From Chrysophaeum taylorii (Eukaryota > Sar > Pelagophyceae > Pelagomonadales > Pelagomonadaceae): a DNA stretch of 28,853 nucleotides. The first letter of the stretch is position 1. Every line of letters starts with the position of its first letter. Below the pieces are notes generated by a model. It made no database searches, was not told the DNA's origin, and saw only the letters and a program-made list of their open reading frames with translations. Positions 10,191 to 18,560 of the stretch are shown one piece after another. The position numbers and the translations under genes were made by a program. The DNA lies in NCBI GenBank assembly GCA_029834535.1, contig JAQMWT010000568.1:1-28853 (forward strand). The letters run 5' to 3'.

Positions 10191-12173
10191 ATGCAGGCGG
10201 TGTTGTTGGGGCTCACATCGATGCCGTGTGGCGGCATCCCTTACTTGCCGGGTGTCGCGCCACGGTCGTACAAGTCCGGAGACGTGGTCCAGCTGTATGT
10301 GAACAAACTGACGTCGACCCACACGCAAATTCCGTACGATTATTATCGGTTACCGTACTGTCATCCAAAGGTAGAGGAGTTCGAGGTGGAGAACATCGGG
10401 GAGCGCTTGGCGGGGGACAAAATTTTAACGTCAATGTACGAGCTGCAGATTGGGGTTCGGCAGCCATGCAAAGTCGTGTGCCGTAAAAGGCTGAGCCGGT
10501 CACAAGCCAGGCAATTTGCGGAGGCAATCGAGGACGATTATCGCGTGAATTGGCTCGTGGACAACTTGCCGGCATCGACAGTGTTAGCAGACCAGGGTGA
10601 ATGGAGTCGGTTCTATCGTGTGCGTGGCTTCCCCGTGGGATTCCGGGACGAAGGTGGTGGGCACTATCTGTTTAACCACGTGAGGCTGGTCGTGTCATTG
10701 AACAAGGAGAAGAACGAGCGGAAAATGTCGAAGGTCAAGGAACTAGAAGGAGAAAACGATGATAAAAAGGAAAAGAGACCGTTGTACAGCATCGTTGGCT
10801 TTCGTGTGGAACCGTTTTCTGTACAACATAAGTGGGACGGGGACTGGCCAGCGCCGCTGCAAACATGCAATGAAGGCACACCTGTGTCTCACAATCCAGC
10901 GTTGTATGTCTCGGTGGACGGTGCAGCCGAGGTGGTGTTCACATATGATGTCGAGTGGGAGGCTTCGGACACGCCGTGGTCTCACCGCTGGGATGTCTTT
11001 CTCGCGTCGTCGAATGTATCTCCTGGCGACGACAAGATCCACTGGTTCTCGATAACGAACAGCACTATGATTGTACTTTTTCTGACAGTCATGGTTGCTA
11101 TGATCCTCGTCCGTACATTAAGCAAGGACATTGCCAATTACAACAAAAGCACCACAACTCACACCACTATCACTACTGATTCGTCGTTGCTGGTGGAAGA
11201 GTCGAAAGAAGAGGCAGGCTGGAAGCTTGTCCATGCTGACGTGTTTCGTGCGCCGACATTTGCGCCCTTGTTGTATGCGGCTTTTGTTGGCACTGGCTCG
11301 CAGCTCGCGACAATGACAGCACTCGCATTGACATTTGCTTTAGCCGGGCTTTTGTCCCCTGCAAATCGTGGCAGTCTCATTACGGCTCTCCTCATGCTCT
11401 TCGTGTTCATGGGTGCTGTTGGTGGGTATGCTGCAGCGCGAGTCTACAAGACATTCCGTGGCCTTGACTGGTTGCGGTGTACCCTCTGGACTGCGCTCGG
11501 CTTTCCTAGCCTTGTCTTCGGAGTCTTCCTGGCCATCGATGTCGCCCTCACTCTGCTCAGATCCTCAGGGGCTGTTCCCCTTTCGACGCTACTCGCTCTG
11601 GTCACGCTATGGTTTGGGGTCTCGGTGCCCCTTGTATTTGCCGGTGCCTACCTCGGCTTCAAACGCAATATCGCACCAAATCCCGTCCGAACCAACCAGA
11701 TCCCCCGCCAAATCCCCCCCCAGCCCTGGTACATGCACGTTGCTCTCACCAGTATCTTTGGTGGGGTCCTCCCCTTCGGTGCTGTCTCTGTCGAACTATT
11801 CTTCGTTATGTCCGCCATCTGGCTCCACCAGATATACTATATTTTCGGCTTCCTATGCCTGGTACTAATCATTCTTGTTACGACCTGTGCCGAAATTAGT
11901 GTCCTCCTCTGCTACTTCCAGCTCTGCAACGAGGACTACCGCTGGTGGTGGCGTGCTGTTGCCAACTCTGGTGCCTGTGCCGTCTATGTCCTCATTTATG
12001 CAGTTTGGTACTTCACGTTTGAACTCGAAATCAATGGTATTCTCCCCGCCTGCCTTTACTTCGCGTATATGTCTCTCATTGCGGTTGCGTTTTTCCTCAT
12101 CACGGGCAGTATTGGGTTTTATGCCTGCTTCTGGTTCGTCCAAAAAATTTATGGCTCTATAAAAGTTGATTGA
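10191..12173 (+). CDS. TM9SF: Transmembrane 9 superfamily protein (nonaspanin, EMP70 family)
   Basis: 660 residues, close to the family's usual 580-680, with no intron. Family proteins are Golgi/endosomal membrane proteins implicated in sorting of membrane cargo and, in several organisms, in adhesion and phagocytosis. Visible features: a short N-terminus with family motif YLPGVAPRSYKSGD (residues 18-31); a large lumenal domain to about 285; first membrane segment about 290-308; DIANYN (313-318) just after it; GWKLVHADVFRAP (343-355); then eight more hydrophobic segments (about 368-388, 396-415, 433-455, 463-488, 520-541, 548-575, 592-610, 618-648). The last residues, KIYGSIKVD, end in the KXD-type signal that in this family binds COPI and keeps the protein in the Golgi. 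A charged lysine/glutamate-rich insert (171-197) interrupts the lumenal domain. The N-terminal signal peptide is weak (MQAVLLGLTSMPCGG), so a 5' exon joined at the AG before position 10197 is possible. The gene is less GC-rich than the repeats around it. Confidence 0.95.
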   Translation: MQAVLLGLTSMPCGGIPYLPGVAPRSYKSGDVVQLYVNKLTSTHTQIPYDYYRLPYCHPKVEEFEVENIGERLAGDKILTSMYELQIGVRQPCKVVCRKRLSRSQARQFAEAIEDDYRVNWLVDNLPASTVLADQGEWSRFYRVRGFPVGFRDEGGGHYLFNHVRLVVSLNKEKNERKMSKVKELEGENDDKKEKRPLYSIVGFRVEPFSVQHKWDGDWPAPLQTCNEGTPVSHNPALYVSVDGAAEVVFTYDVEWEASDTPWSHRWDVFLASSNVSPGDDKIHWFSITNSTMIVLFLTVMVAMILVRTLSKDIANYNKSTTTHTTITTDSSLLVEESKEEAGWKLVHADVFRAPTFAPLLYAAFVGTGSQLATMTALALTFALAGLLSPANRGSLITALLMLFVFMGAVGGYAAARVYKTFRGLDWLRCTLWTALGFPSLVFGVFLAIDVALTLLRSSGAVPLSTLLALVTLWFGVSVPLVFAGAYLGFKRNIAPNPVRTNQIPRQIPPQPWYMHVALTSIFGGVLPFGAVSVELFFVMSAIWLHQIYYIFGFLCLVLIILVTTCAEISVLLCYFQLCNEDYRWWWRAVANSGACAVYVLIYAVWYFTFELEINGILPACLYFAYMSLIAVAFFLITGSIGFYACFWFVQKIYGSIKVD

Positions 12174-12596
12174 CTGATGCGATTTACTTCTCTGTTCGTA
12201 GAGGGTCTCCAGATTCAAGCTTCCAGCTCATGCCGACTTCACCTCACGCCGAAGCTATTTGTTTTTACTTGTTCCGAGCTTTTGCCCCGGCTGGTGCTGC
12301 TTTTGGCTTCTTTTGCACCGCTTCAACCCCCGACTCATTTTCGAACTACCCCGTGAAACGAGCTGAATCTTCTTCTGCTTCTTCCACTTATCTCCTTAGA
12401 TGTGTTGCGATCATGGCTCCTCATAGCCCGATCTTAAACACCCCACCGGACTAAACTCGGTTTCGGATCGGTTTGTTCCGGATTGAACGCGACAAAAAGT
12501 CAAGAACGGCGTAAGAATGGCCTGCTGTCAGCATGTTTCCAAAAAAGGGTGCAGCAGTGCTGACACCGCGAAGGTGCAGGCCGGCTGGAGGTGACG
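12174..12596 (+). other. 3' flank of TM9SF, no gene recognised
   Basis: Pyrimidine-rich, unique sequence after the TGA. A 94-codon open stretch overlaps the stop region but has no recognisable domain and reads like chance coding in a 3' UTR. No AATAAA is seen near the stop. Confidence 0.4.
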
Positions 12597-12893
12597 ATGT
12601 CGGGCGGGCGTCTGAGGAGTGGTGTTCGCGCTCACGTGATCGAGCAGCACTTAGACGAGAATGGAACTACCAGATGGATGTGCGCGGCCCCTAGTTGCGG
12701 TGTCAAGCGCAGGTCGAAGAAGTTCAAGGCGGCGCAGTGGACTAAGGGGTACATAATTCGCTATCTACATTATCACAAGACAGGGAGAGTGTCCTTGCAG
12801 GTAGGAGGGAGCAGGTGTTACAGTGGTAGGTTGTCTCTACGTCTGCTCTCTAAAGACACGAGGCAACTCGGTGTACGTCACTTAGCTCGCTAG
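12597..12893 (+). CDS. Small hypothetical protein, possible zinc-finger (BED-like) exon
   Basis: 99 residues from ATG at 12597. The central part (VRAHVIEQHLDENG, WMCAAPSCGVKRR, then IIRYLHYHKTG) has an aromatic residue, a C-X4-C pair and two histidines in the rough order of BED/C2H2-type fingers found in DNA-binding proteins and hAT transposases, but the spacing is not canonical. TTGCAG/GTAGGAGG at 12795-12808 is a good splice-donor match, so the true product may end near residue 68 and continue in an exon I cannot identify. It lies 0.4 kb downstream of TM9SF on the same strand. It may equally be non-coding; I do not recognise a family. Confidence 0.3.
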   Translation: MSGGRLRSGVRAHVIEQHLDENGTTRWMCAAPSCGVKRRSKKFKAAQWTKGYIIRYLHYHKTGRVSLQVGGSRCYSGRLSLRLLSKDTRQLGVRHLAR

Positions 12894-13238
12894 TTAGGTG
12901 ACTTGGTGTGTGTGATTTAGGCGTAGTTCGAAGGTAAGGCTAACACGTCCTAGAATAAGAAGGTCGCTTCGAACGGCCAGCACGCAGACTGGTCCTTGAA
13001 GCTGCAACTGAACTAGAGCACTTAGTCCGGTTGATGGAACGGAGTTCCAGAGACAGCTACGAATCGAATAACCCGGGCGGCCGTGCGTCCGTCTACAGTG
13101 ATATGGTCCTCTTACGATCCCTCGTATGTTCAGATATGGTCCTGGATAAGGTCAGTGTACACAAACCTTCGGTACGTAAATATGTCCTGGCCATTAAATG
13201 GCATCTTTCAGCAAGGTTCCAACTTCGTCGAAGGTTTA
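12894..13238. other. Unique spacer, no gene recognised
   Basis: Sequence of mixed composition. The only structure I see is GATATGGTCCT at about 13102 and 13133, plus a weaker AATATGTCCTGG near 13180, spaced about 31 and 48 bp. It ends where the next ACAAGTGCAGG unit begins. Confidence 0.4.
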
Positions 13239-14222
13239 CAAGTGCAGGCCAGTAAGTTCACCTAGTCCGAATCTCTAACCCCAGTAAGTTCACCTGGTCA
13301 TCTGGTCCCAGTAAGTTCACCTGGTCAGTAAGTTCACCTAGTCCAAATCTCTAACCCCAGTTAGTTCGGCGTAAACCCACTCGTGCTCACACCCACTCCT
13401 TTGAGCTCGCCGCTCTCACCCCCGCCAATCCAAGCTGCTTTGATCCGCACGCGCCGCCAGCCCTTGAGTTTACTCTAAAAACCGCAGTAAGTTCACCTGG
13501 TCTCAGTAAGCTCACCTGGTCACTATATTCACATAGTCCCAACCTCTAACCCCAGTAAGTTCACCTTGTCCCAGTAAGTTCACCTACAGTGCGCGTGTAG
13601 ACGCCGGGAGGGGGCTTATCGGTATTGCGCAGCACGTGTGGGGTAGGTGGAGTCGTCGACCCAGAAGAGGATATCCTTGGGGTTGCCGATCGACAGAGAG
13701 CCACGTAGAGCTGGACGTGGCAGAAGACGGGCTTCGCCAAGAGGACGCCGACCTCGCGGGGCGTCTGGCCCTGGCTCTTGGTGATCGTTTGGCGTCGGCG
13801 GGCCTTAAGGGATACAGGTTGGAGGAGCCTCGGTGACAACGACACGATCGATCATGTATCTGGTACCGTTGCAGTGGCCGTGCGACGGGTCGAGGTTGCG
13901 AAGACTTTAAGCTCGCGATCAAAGTCAGCATGCCGTTGGTTGTCAGGGAGTTCAAAACTCGACTGTTAAGAGCGAGGCGTCGTCTTCCGACCCAACCTAG
14001 TCGGCCGAAAAGAACTCCGACGCCTCGTCTCCGGGAAAAAGGCCGCGGTCATGCGCGCGTTGTCAGCATCGACAACATCGTTTCGACGGGGCGTGAGAAT
14101 GGCGCGCTGAAAGAGCCGCCGCGGGTCGTGGAAACAGTCTGCGAGGTCGCCGTAGACGGCTTGGAGGATCAATGGCTGGCTGGCTCGCGGGCCTACCTGA
14201 TCCTTACCGTAAATCGAGGGAC
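13239..14222. repeat. Sixth helicase-fossil unit (detached)
   Basis: Same structure and orientation as the array at 5201-10050: ACAAGTGCAGG start, 19-bp minisatellite, the 130-bp segment, helicase fossil, GAGGGACAAAC tail. Its tail differs: after GAGGGACAAAC it runs into ACACACACCCGGGTGTC instead of the usual microsatellite and ATCTGTCGATTAG end. It is separated from the array by the TM9SF gene and about 1 kb of unique DNA. Confidence 0.87.
13586..14200 (-). pseudogene. PIF1/Helitron helicase C-terminal fossil, unit 6
   Basis: Blocks [48 protein letters not shown] and YVALCRS in the order of unit 1, with the same frame break before motif V. It has a local change at the N-terminal end (AATGGCTGGCTGGCTCGCGGGCC instead of the ACTGTCTGGCTCTCGCGCC segment of the array units). 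Confidence 0.8.
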
Positions 14223-14442
14223 AAACACACACACCCGGGTGTCACCCCCCTCTTAGCTAACTAACTAAACTAACTTCAGACCTTTCCCGAGCATGGGAGC
14301 CAGGCCGGACCGACAGGAGCCAGTCCGGAATCACGGGCCTGTAGACGAGGAGCGCCGAAAGGTCGGTCGGCGGAGAGTGACCATCAAGCTTGTCGCCATG
14401 CGACGAGGAGACCGCGATGTGACTGACAACCAACTCGTCGAT
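14223..14442. other. Spacer with a CACCCGGGTG palindrome, no gene
   Basis: Contains the palindrome CACCCGGGTG near 14229-14240, a CTAACTAACTAAACTAAC run near 14255-14275, and otherwise unique sequence leading into the 176-bp block. No convincing coding signal on either strand. Confidence 0.4.
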
Positions 14443-14618
14443 AACCTTCCGTCTTCGCCCCCCGGCCATACCCCGTCCCACTGCGAACGTTCCGGCTGCC
14501 AACTGGCCCGCCCGGGAGGCGACTAGGTGCCAACCTACGCCGGGAGGGCGGATGCCCTCGCAAGGCTCAGGATTCATGAGGCACCGTCCTCCATCGCAAC
14601 CGTAGTCGGCGATCAGGG
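14443..14618 (+). repeat. 176-bp dispersed block, copy 1
   Basis: From AACCTTCCGTCTTCG to GATCAGGG. Close copies are at 23481-23654, 25786-25960 and 28083-28257, and a diverged inverted copy is at 22384-22542. The flanks here are unrelated to those of the other copies, so the block is a discrete unit. GGTGCC and GGCACC about 40 bases apart could pair. It is C/G-rich and not convincingly coding. SINE-like, MITE-like or a structured RNA are all possible. Confidence 0.7.
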
Positions 14619-14619
14619 C

Positions 14620-14751
14620 TTAGCAGTCGACATTTAAAGACAAATATTATCTCCGCCCGTCAGGCACATCCCTCATACCCCACAAACCCACCCACATCCT
14701 TCATGCTCCCCACACACACCCCCCTCTTAGCAGTCGACATTTAAAGACAAA
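14620..14751. repeat. 25-bp direct repeat flanking a C-rich spacer
   Basis: TTAGCAGTCGACATTTAAAG followed by ACAAA occurs at 14620-14644 and again at 14727-14751. The about 80 bp between them are rich in CCCACAC-type runs. Confidence 0.75.
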
Positions 14752-14770
14752 CAAGCAAACAAACAAACAA

Positions 14771-14835
<65 letters not shown>
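14752..14835. repeat. (ACAA)n-(ACAG)n microsatellite
   Basis: A run of ACAA units followed by about fifteen ACAG units, then ACAAACATCTGTCGATTAGTAG, the same terminal motif that ends the helicase-fossil units. It is probably the detached tail of a unit. Confidence 0.9.
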
Positions 14836-14837
<2 letters not shown>

Positions 14838-14897
14838 TCTGTCGATTAGTAGTAAGGAAACCCTTCAACGGTCCAAAAAATCCTGTTGATGAATCAA

Positions 14898-15001
14898 CCA
14901 CCAGCCTGTCCCAGTGACACGCCACTGACACATCACGCACGCGCCACGCACGCGCCGCGTCGCCTGTCCTGACACTACACGTTCACTTGACACTCATGCG
15001 G
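14898..15001 (+). repeat. 5' LTR of copia copy B
   Basis: About 104 bp from CACCAGCCTGTCCCAG to CACTCATGCGG. Compared with the 3' LTR it lacks AGGTCACATGCC and most of TCATACACACA, and has two rather than at least three CACGCACGCGC motifs. The two LTRs are therefore clearly diverged, which points to an old insertion or inter-element recombination. Confidence 0.8.
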
Positions 15002-15013
15002 TTATGAGGCCCA
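15000..15013 (+). promoter_or_regulatory. Candidate primer-binding site of copia copy B (half-tRNA iMet type)
   Basis: Identical to the 14-mer at 95-108: GGTTATGAGGCCCA directly follows the LTR and is complementary to an initiator tRNA-Met anticodon arm with one extra base. Confidence 0.6.
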
Positions 15014-15040
15014 TGTACCGGCTCCATCAGGCTCCCGCCG

Positions 15041-16058
15041 TTGACGCCCGATGCCGACCTGTTCCTGCTCTGCCTCCTGCGCCGCGGCACCGCGGCGGAG
15101 GCGCAGCGCACTGTCGACCGCTGCCAGAGTGGTGCCGGCGCTTTGGACCGCCTACGCCACCGCTTCGCCTTCAACAGCAAGACCGAACTCCGCCAGCACC
15201 TGCACGATCTGTCCTTCGTATCGTTCGGCACGCCCGACCTTTACCTCGCGGCCTTCGAGCGTAACATCACGGCCCTTGAGGCGCTGGGCGACGCATTCAC
15301 GGACAAGGATCGCATGCTCTACTTCCTCGAGAGCCTCAAGGGACCCAAAGGGGGGGATGACCTGGCGGAGGCCCACCGTCTTCTCGCGATTGAGTCCGCC
15401 CGGACAGGCGCCTCGTACGACACCTTCATTAAGGTCTTCACCACGTACTGCCGCAACGCCGATATCAGCCGCGGCGGCTCTCGCGCACGCGCCCGGCAGA
15501 CCGCCGCGCAAACTGCTGCCCCGCCCGGCCGCACCACGCTCAACTACGACTTCCGCCCGGACTGGACCCCAGTCCCGTTCTGCAGCAAGTGCTACGGGCT
15601 CTTTCACACCGCCCGCATATGCCCTGCCGACATCACGAGCCGTATGCCGTGCGCAATCTGCCGCTTCCCCACCCACCCCACCGACGACTGCGCGCTCAAG
15701 ACTCCCGGCTGGCAGCCCGGAGACGTCCTCTCGATCCGCAACCTCCGCAAGTTGAGGACTTTCCGGTACCGGGGCGCGCCACCCGCCCGCCCGGCCGCGC
15801 CGCCTCATGAGGCGCCCCCGCATGCCCCGCAGGCCCCTGAGCCCGCGCCGACCGTTGCCGCGGTCGCCCGCCGCACCACCAACGCCGGCCGGACCGGCAA
15901 CACCATCGGCGCGCGCGCCTTTATGGCGCGCGGCATCGAGCCACCGTTGGTCTCTCCCGGCGCCCTTCACCTGACGTTGCCGTTGCTCTTCGCGGCCGCC
16001 GGGGCTATGCTCGGTCCCTGGCTCGACGGCAGTGTTGCGCTGACCGCTCTCCTCCTCG
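15041..16058 (+). pseudogene. gag: copia copy B Gag, N-terminally truncated
   Basis: Open from the deletion junction. There is no in-frame ATG before the one in RMLYFLES, and the start codon used in copy A is deleted. The central Gag segment is undamaged here and shows which bases are altered in copy A. Zinc knuckles CSKCYGLFHTARIC (15581-15622) and CAICRFPTHPTDDC (15650-15691) both keep CX2CX4HX4C. A Pro/Ala-rich C-terminus runs into ARAFMARGIEPPLVSPGALHL and a hydrophobic stretch just before the second deletion, after which the frame is lost. Confidence 0.85.
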
Positions 16059-16915
16059 GTGAACGTCGTCGGCGGCTACATCGGCGAGCACGAGGACATT
16101 AGCGGCATGGCGCCCTACGGCTCGCTCGTTGCCTACCACGTCGACGCCGCGAAGAACACCGAACGCGCATTGATCGGGATATACCTAGGATGTCGGCCCG
16201 AGGCCGGCCCCGGGGCCGTCTACGTTGTTCCAGCGCCGCGACCGGGCTGCGTCCAGGACGACCTTCGCCTCGTGCGCACGACCGCGACCGTCCGCTTCCT
16301 CGCCGCACCGGGCACGCCTGTTACGACCGACTTGCTCCGCACCACCCTCGACAGCTTGCGTGCAGCGGCCACCGCCCCGCTCGCGGACGCCGACCCCCCG
16401 ACGCGGCCACCGGCCCCGCCCCCTACCTTGACCCAAGCCTGCAAGCTTGCGCAGGCGTACGCGACCGGGACGTCGGCGGGCGAACCCGCCCCCGACCACG
16501 CCCCGCTCCCGGGCCCGGGCTTGCTCGACGACGATCAGGACCCTGCCCTTTGGCACGAGGCGCCGCCCTCGACCTTCGTCTTCGACTACGGAGCCCCCGA
16601 CCCGACGGCTCCCCGATCCCTTCGGGAGGCCCGTGGCCGCCCGGACGCGCCTGGCTGGACGGCGGCCGTCCTCAAGGAACACGGCGCCTTCTTCCAATTC
16701 GAGGCCATCCGCGTTGTAGCCGCCCGTGACGTCTCTGATGACGCCGTGGTCGTCGGCTGCATTACCGCCCTCGCCGTCAAGCGCGATGGCACGCAGAAGG
16801 TTCGCTTCTGCTACGACGGGGCTCAAGCCAAACGGACCGAGACTGCGCATGCGCTCGCCGTCCCGGAGGACCACGACGATGCGCCTTGTACCGTCACTGC
16901 GGTTTCACCCTCGTA
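16059..16915 (+). pseudogene. pol: copia copy B integrase tail and RT N-terminal part
   Basis: Begins at VNVVGGYIGEHEDISG, the integrase C-terminal region that in copy A starts near 2707. It continues through the Pro-rich linker to the RT start (WTAAVLKEHGAFFQFEAIRVV). The reading frame is not continuous with Gag upstream. At about 16915, CTCGTACGCTCGCC has one base fewer than the CTCGTGCGCGTCGCC of copy A, shifting RT into the next frame. Confidence 0.85.
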
Positions 16916-18289
16916 CGCTCGCCATGCGCTGACAACAATGCCGTGCTCGTCTTCGAGGCCGTCTGCAACCGCTACTGCTATGTCGCCTGCGTCGGGGACG
17001 CTCGGTGCGCCTACCTCCAATCTCACCCACTCCTGCCTCATGAGTGCCGCTACATGCGCCCGCCTCGCGACTACATGGCAGACCTTCCTCCGGACCAACG
17101 ATACGACCCGGCTCGGTCGCTGTGGCTCACGCTCAAGCCTGCCTACGGCCAGCCCCATGCGGGCCGCAAGTGGTATGAGACGTTCGTCGAGTACCTCGGC
17201 CTTCTTGGCTTCCTCGAATCGCCGTACCACCCATACTTCTTCTACCACCATGAAGATACTGGGCCGCCGACGGTACTCATCAGCGTTGTCGACAACATTC
17301 CGCTCGCGGGCCAACCGGACGCCGAGGCTGAAGTACGCGCTGCGCTCAACGACCGTTTTGTCATGACGTGGGACGACGTCGCTCACGACATCTGCGGCAT
17401 CACCCTCGACTACCGTGCCGATGGCTCTGTCTTCGCCCACCAGCGCCCGTACATCGACAAGGTCCTCGGCCACCTCGGCTACGGCTCGATCACGGTCGGG
17501 CCTGCCACACCCATGCACCTGGACTTCAACGTCGACCCCAACGTCCCCGACAAGACTGCCGACGGCGGCGACGTCCGTGCCGCGCTCGCCATCAACCCAC
17601 GCGAGGCCCTTGGTCTGCTCATGTTCACGCGGGCGACGTTGCCCACCTTCGCACGCACGGTTCACGTCCTGGCCACCGCCGTAAACGTGTGGTCCGAGCG
17701 CCACGCTCGGGCCCTCGACCGCGCCCTGCGCTGGCTCGCGGCTCACCGGGACCTTGGCATCCTGTTTTCTGCTGCCTACCGGGGCGCCTTCCACCTCGCT
17801 GATTACGCGGACGAGAGTCTTGACTGTGAGCTCGCTCGCGGTGCGCACGGCTCTGCCCTCTCGCGCCTCGGTGGTGCCGTTCTCCTCCCGGGGGCCTGCG
17901 TCTCCGGGGCCAGTCGGCGCGTCTCTGGGACGTGCCACAGCACGCCTGAGATTGCCATCTTAGCCCTGTCTCACACTGTCCGTCGCCTTCTTGGCGTGCG
18001 CCACCTCATCCAGACCCTCGAGGGGGTCCGGCCGCCTCGCACCACGGTATGGTGTGATAACCAACCGGCACTGAAGATCGTCCGTCGCCGTCTTCTGTCG
18101 CCCAACTTGCGCCATCTGCGTATCGCCCTCAATGCCCTCACTTGCGCAGTTGATACGTACGACTGTGCCTACAAGTACGTCAAGACCAAGCTCAATTACG
18201 CCAGCGTCTTCGTTTCCAACGAGGACGCTGGCCTCTTCGACCGCGATACTGCCTTCCTTGCCGGTCATGTCACCCCTGACCTCTCCTAG
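16916..18289 (+). pseudogene. pol: copia copy B RT C-terminal part and RNase H (long intact frame)
   Basis: Uninterrupted to the TAG at 18287-18289. RT blocks: VGDARCAYLQS (catalytic Asp), LKPAYGQPHAGRKWYETF, VVDN at 17284-17295 in place of YVDD, and AHDICGITLDY. RNase H: HLADYADESL (first Asp), STPEIAILAL (Glu) and WCDNQPAL (Asp), so the catalytic acids are present. The end matches copy A (HVTPDLS). Relative to copy A there is no 12-bp duplication, and a CACATCGG segment near 17067 is missing in frame. Confidence 0.87.
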
Positions 18290-18406
18290 ACTCCTGGGGA
18301 GGTCCTACCTCGCTCTGTTCTTGTCCTCTTTCTCGCGCCCTTCTGATGCGCTTCGCTCCTTTCACGTGCCTCCTGCAGCCCTCTCTTCGCACCTGATCGC
18401 TTCGCT

Positions 18407-18417
18407 GGATGGGGAGG
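18407..18417 (+). promoter_or_regulatory. Polypurine tract of copia copy B
   Basis: GGATGGGGAGG immediately before CACCAGCCTG, identical to 5081-5091 of copy A. Confidence 0.65.
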
Positions 18418-18560
18418 CACCAGCCTGTCCCAGTGACACGCCATTGACACACCACGCACGCGCCACGCACGCGCCACGCACGCGCCACGCGCCACGTCGC
18501 CTGTCCTGACACTAGGTCACATGCCACGTTCACTTCATACACACATGACACTCGTGCGGA
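18418..18560 (+). repeat. 3' LTR of copia copy B
   Basis: Longest LTR copy here, about 140 bp, with an expanded CACGCACGCGC array. It ends CACTCGTGCGG against AATCTCC of the flank. The flank is the C-terminal end of the minus-strand helicase, so the LTR supplies that gene's last codons and stop. Confidence 0.82.

Larger units (their letters stand above)
14898..18560 (+). mobile_element. Ty1/copia-type LTR retrotransposon, copy B (internally deleted)
   Basis: Same family as copy A. It has lost about 205 bp including the Gag start (joined just after the primer-binding site at about 15015) and about 1.35 kb covering protease and most of integrase (joined at about 16058-16061). What remains is Gag body, integrase tail, RT and RNase H, with one further one-base loss near 16915. 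It cannot move on its own, but retains the primer-binding site, polypurine tract and both LTRs. Candidate target duplication: GAATC at 14891-14895 and at 18558-18562, three bases away from the expected LTR edge on the left, so not exact. Confidence 0.93.

Noticed and set aside
10213..10575. Minus-strand frame inside TM9SF
   Set aside because: It overlaps a strongly recognisable conserved gene and has no domain of its own.
12174..12454. 94-codon frame just after TM9SF
   Set aside because: No recognisable motif and no conserved context; more likely 3' UTR.
14281..14640. tRNA or rRNA gene near the 176-bp block
   Set aside because: I could not fold a tRNA cloverleaf or match a conserved rRNA segment.
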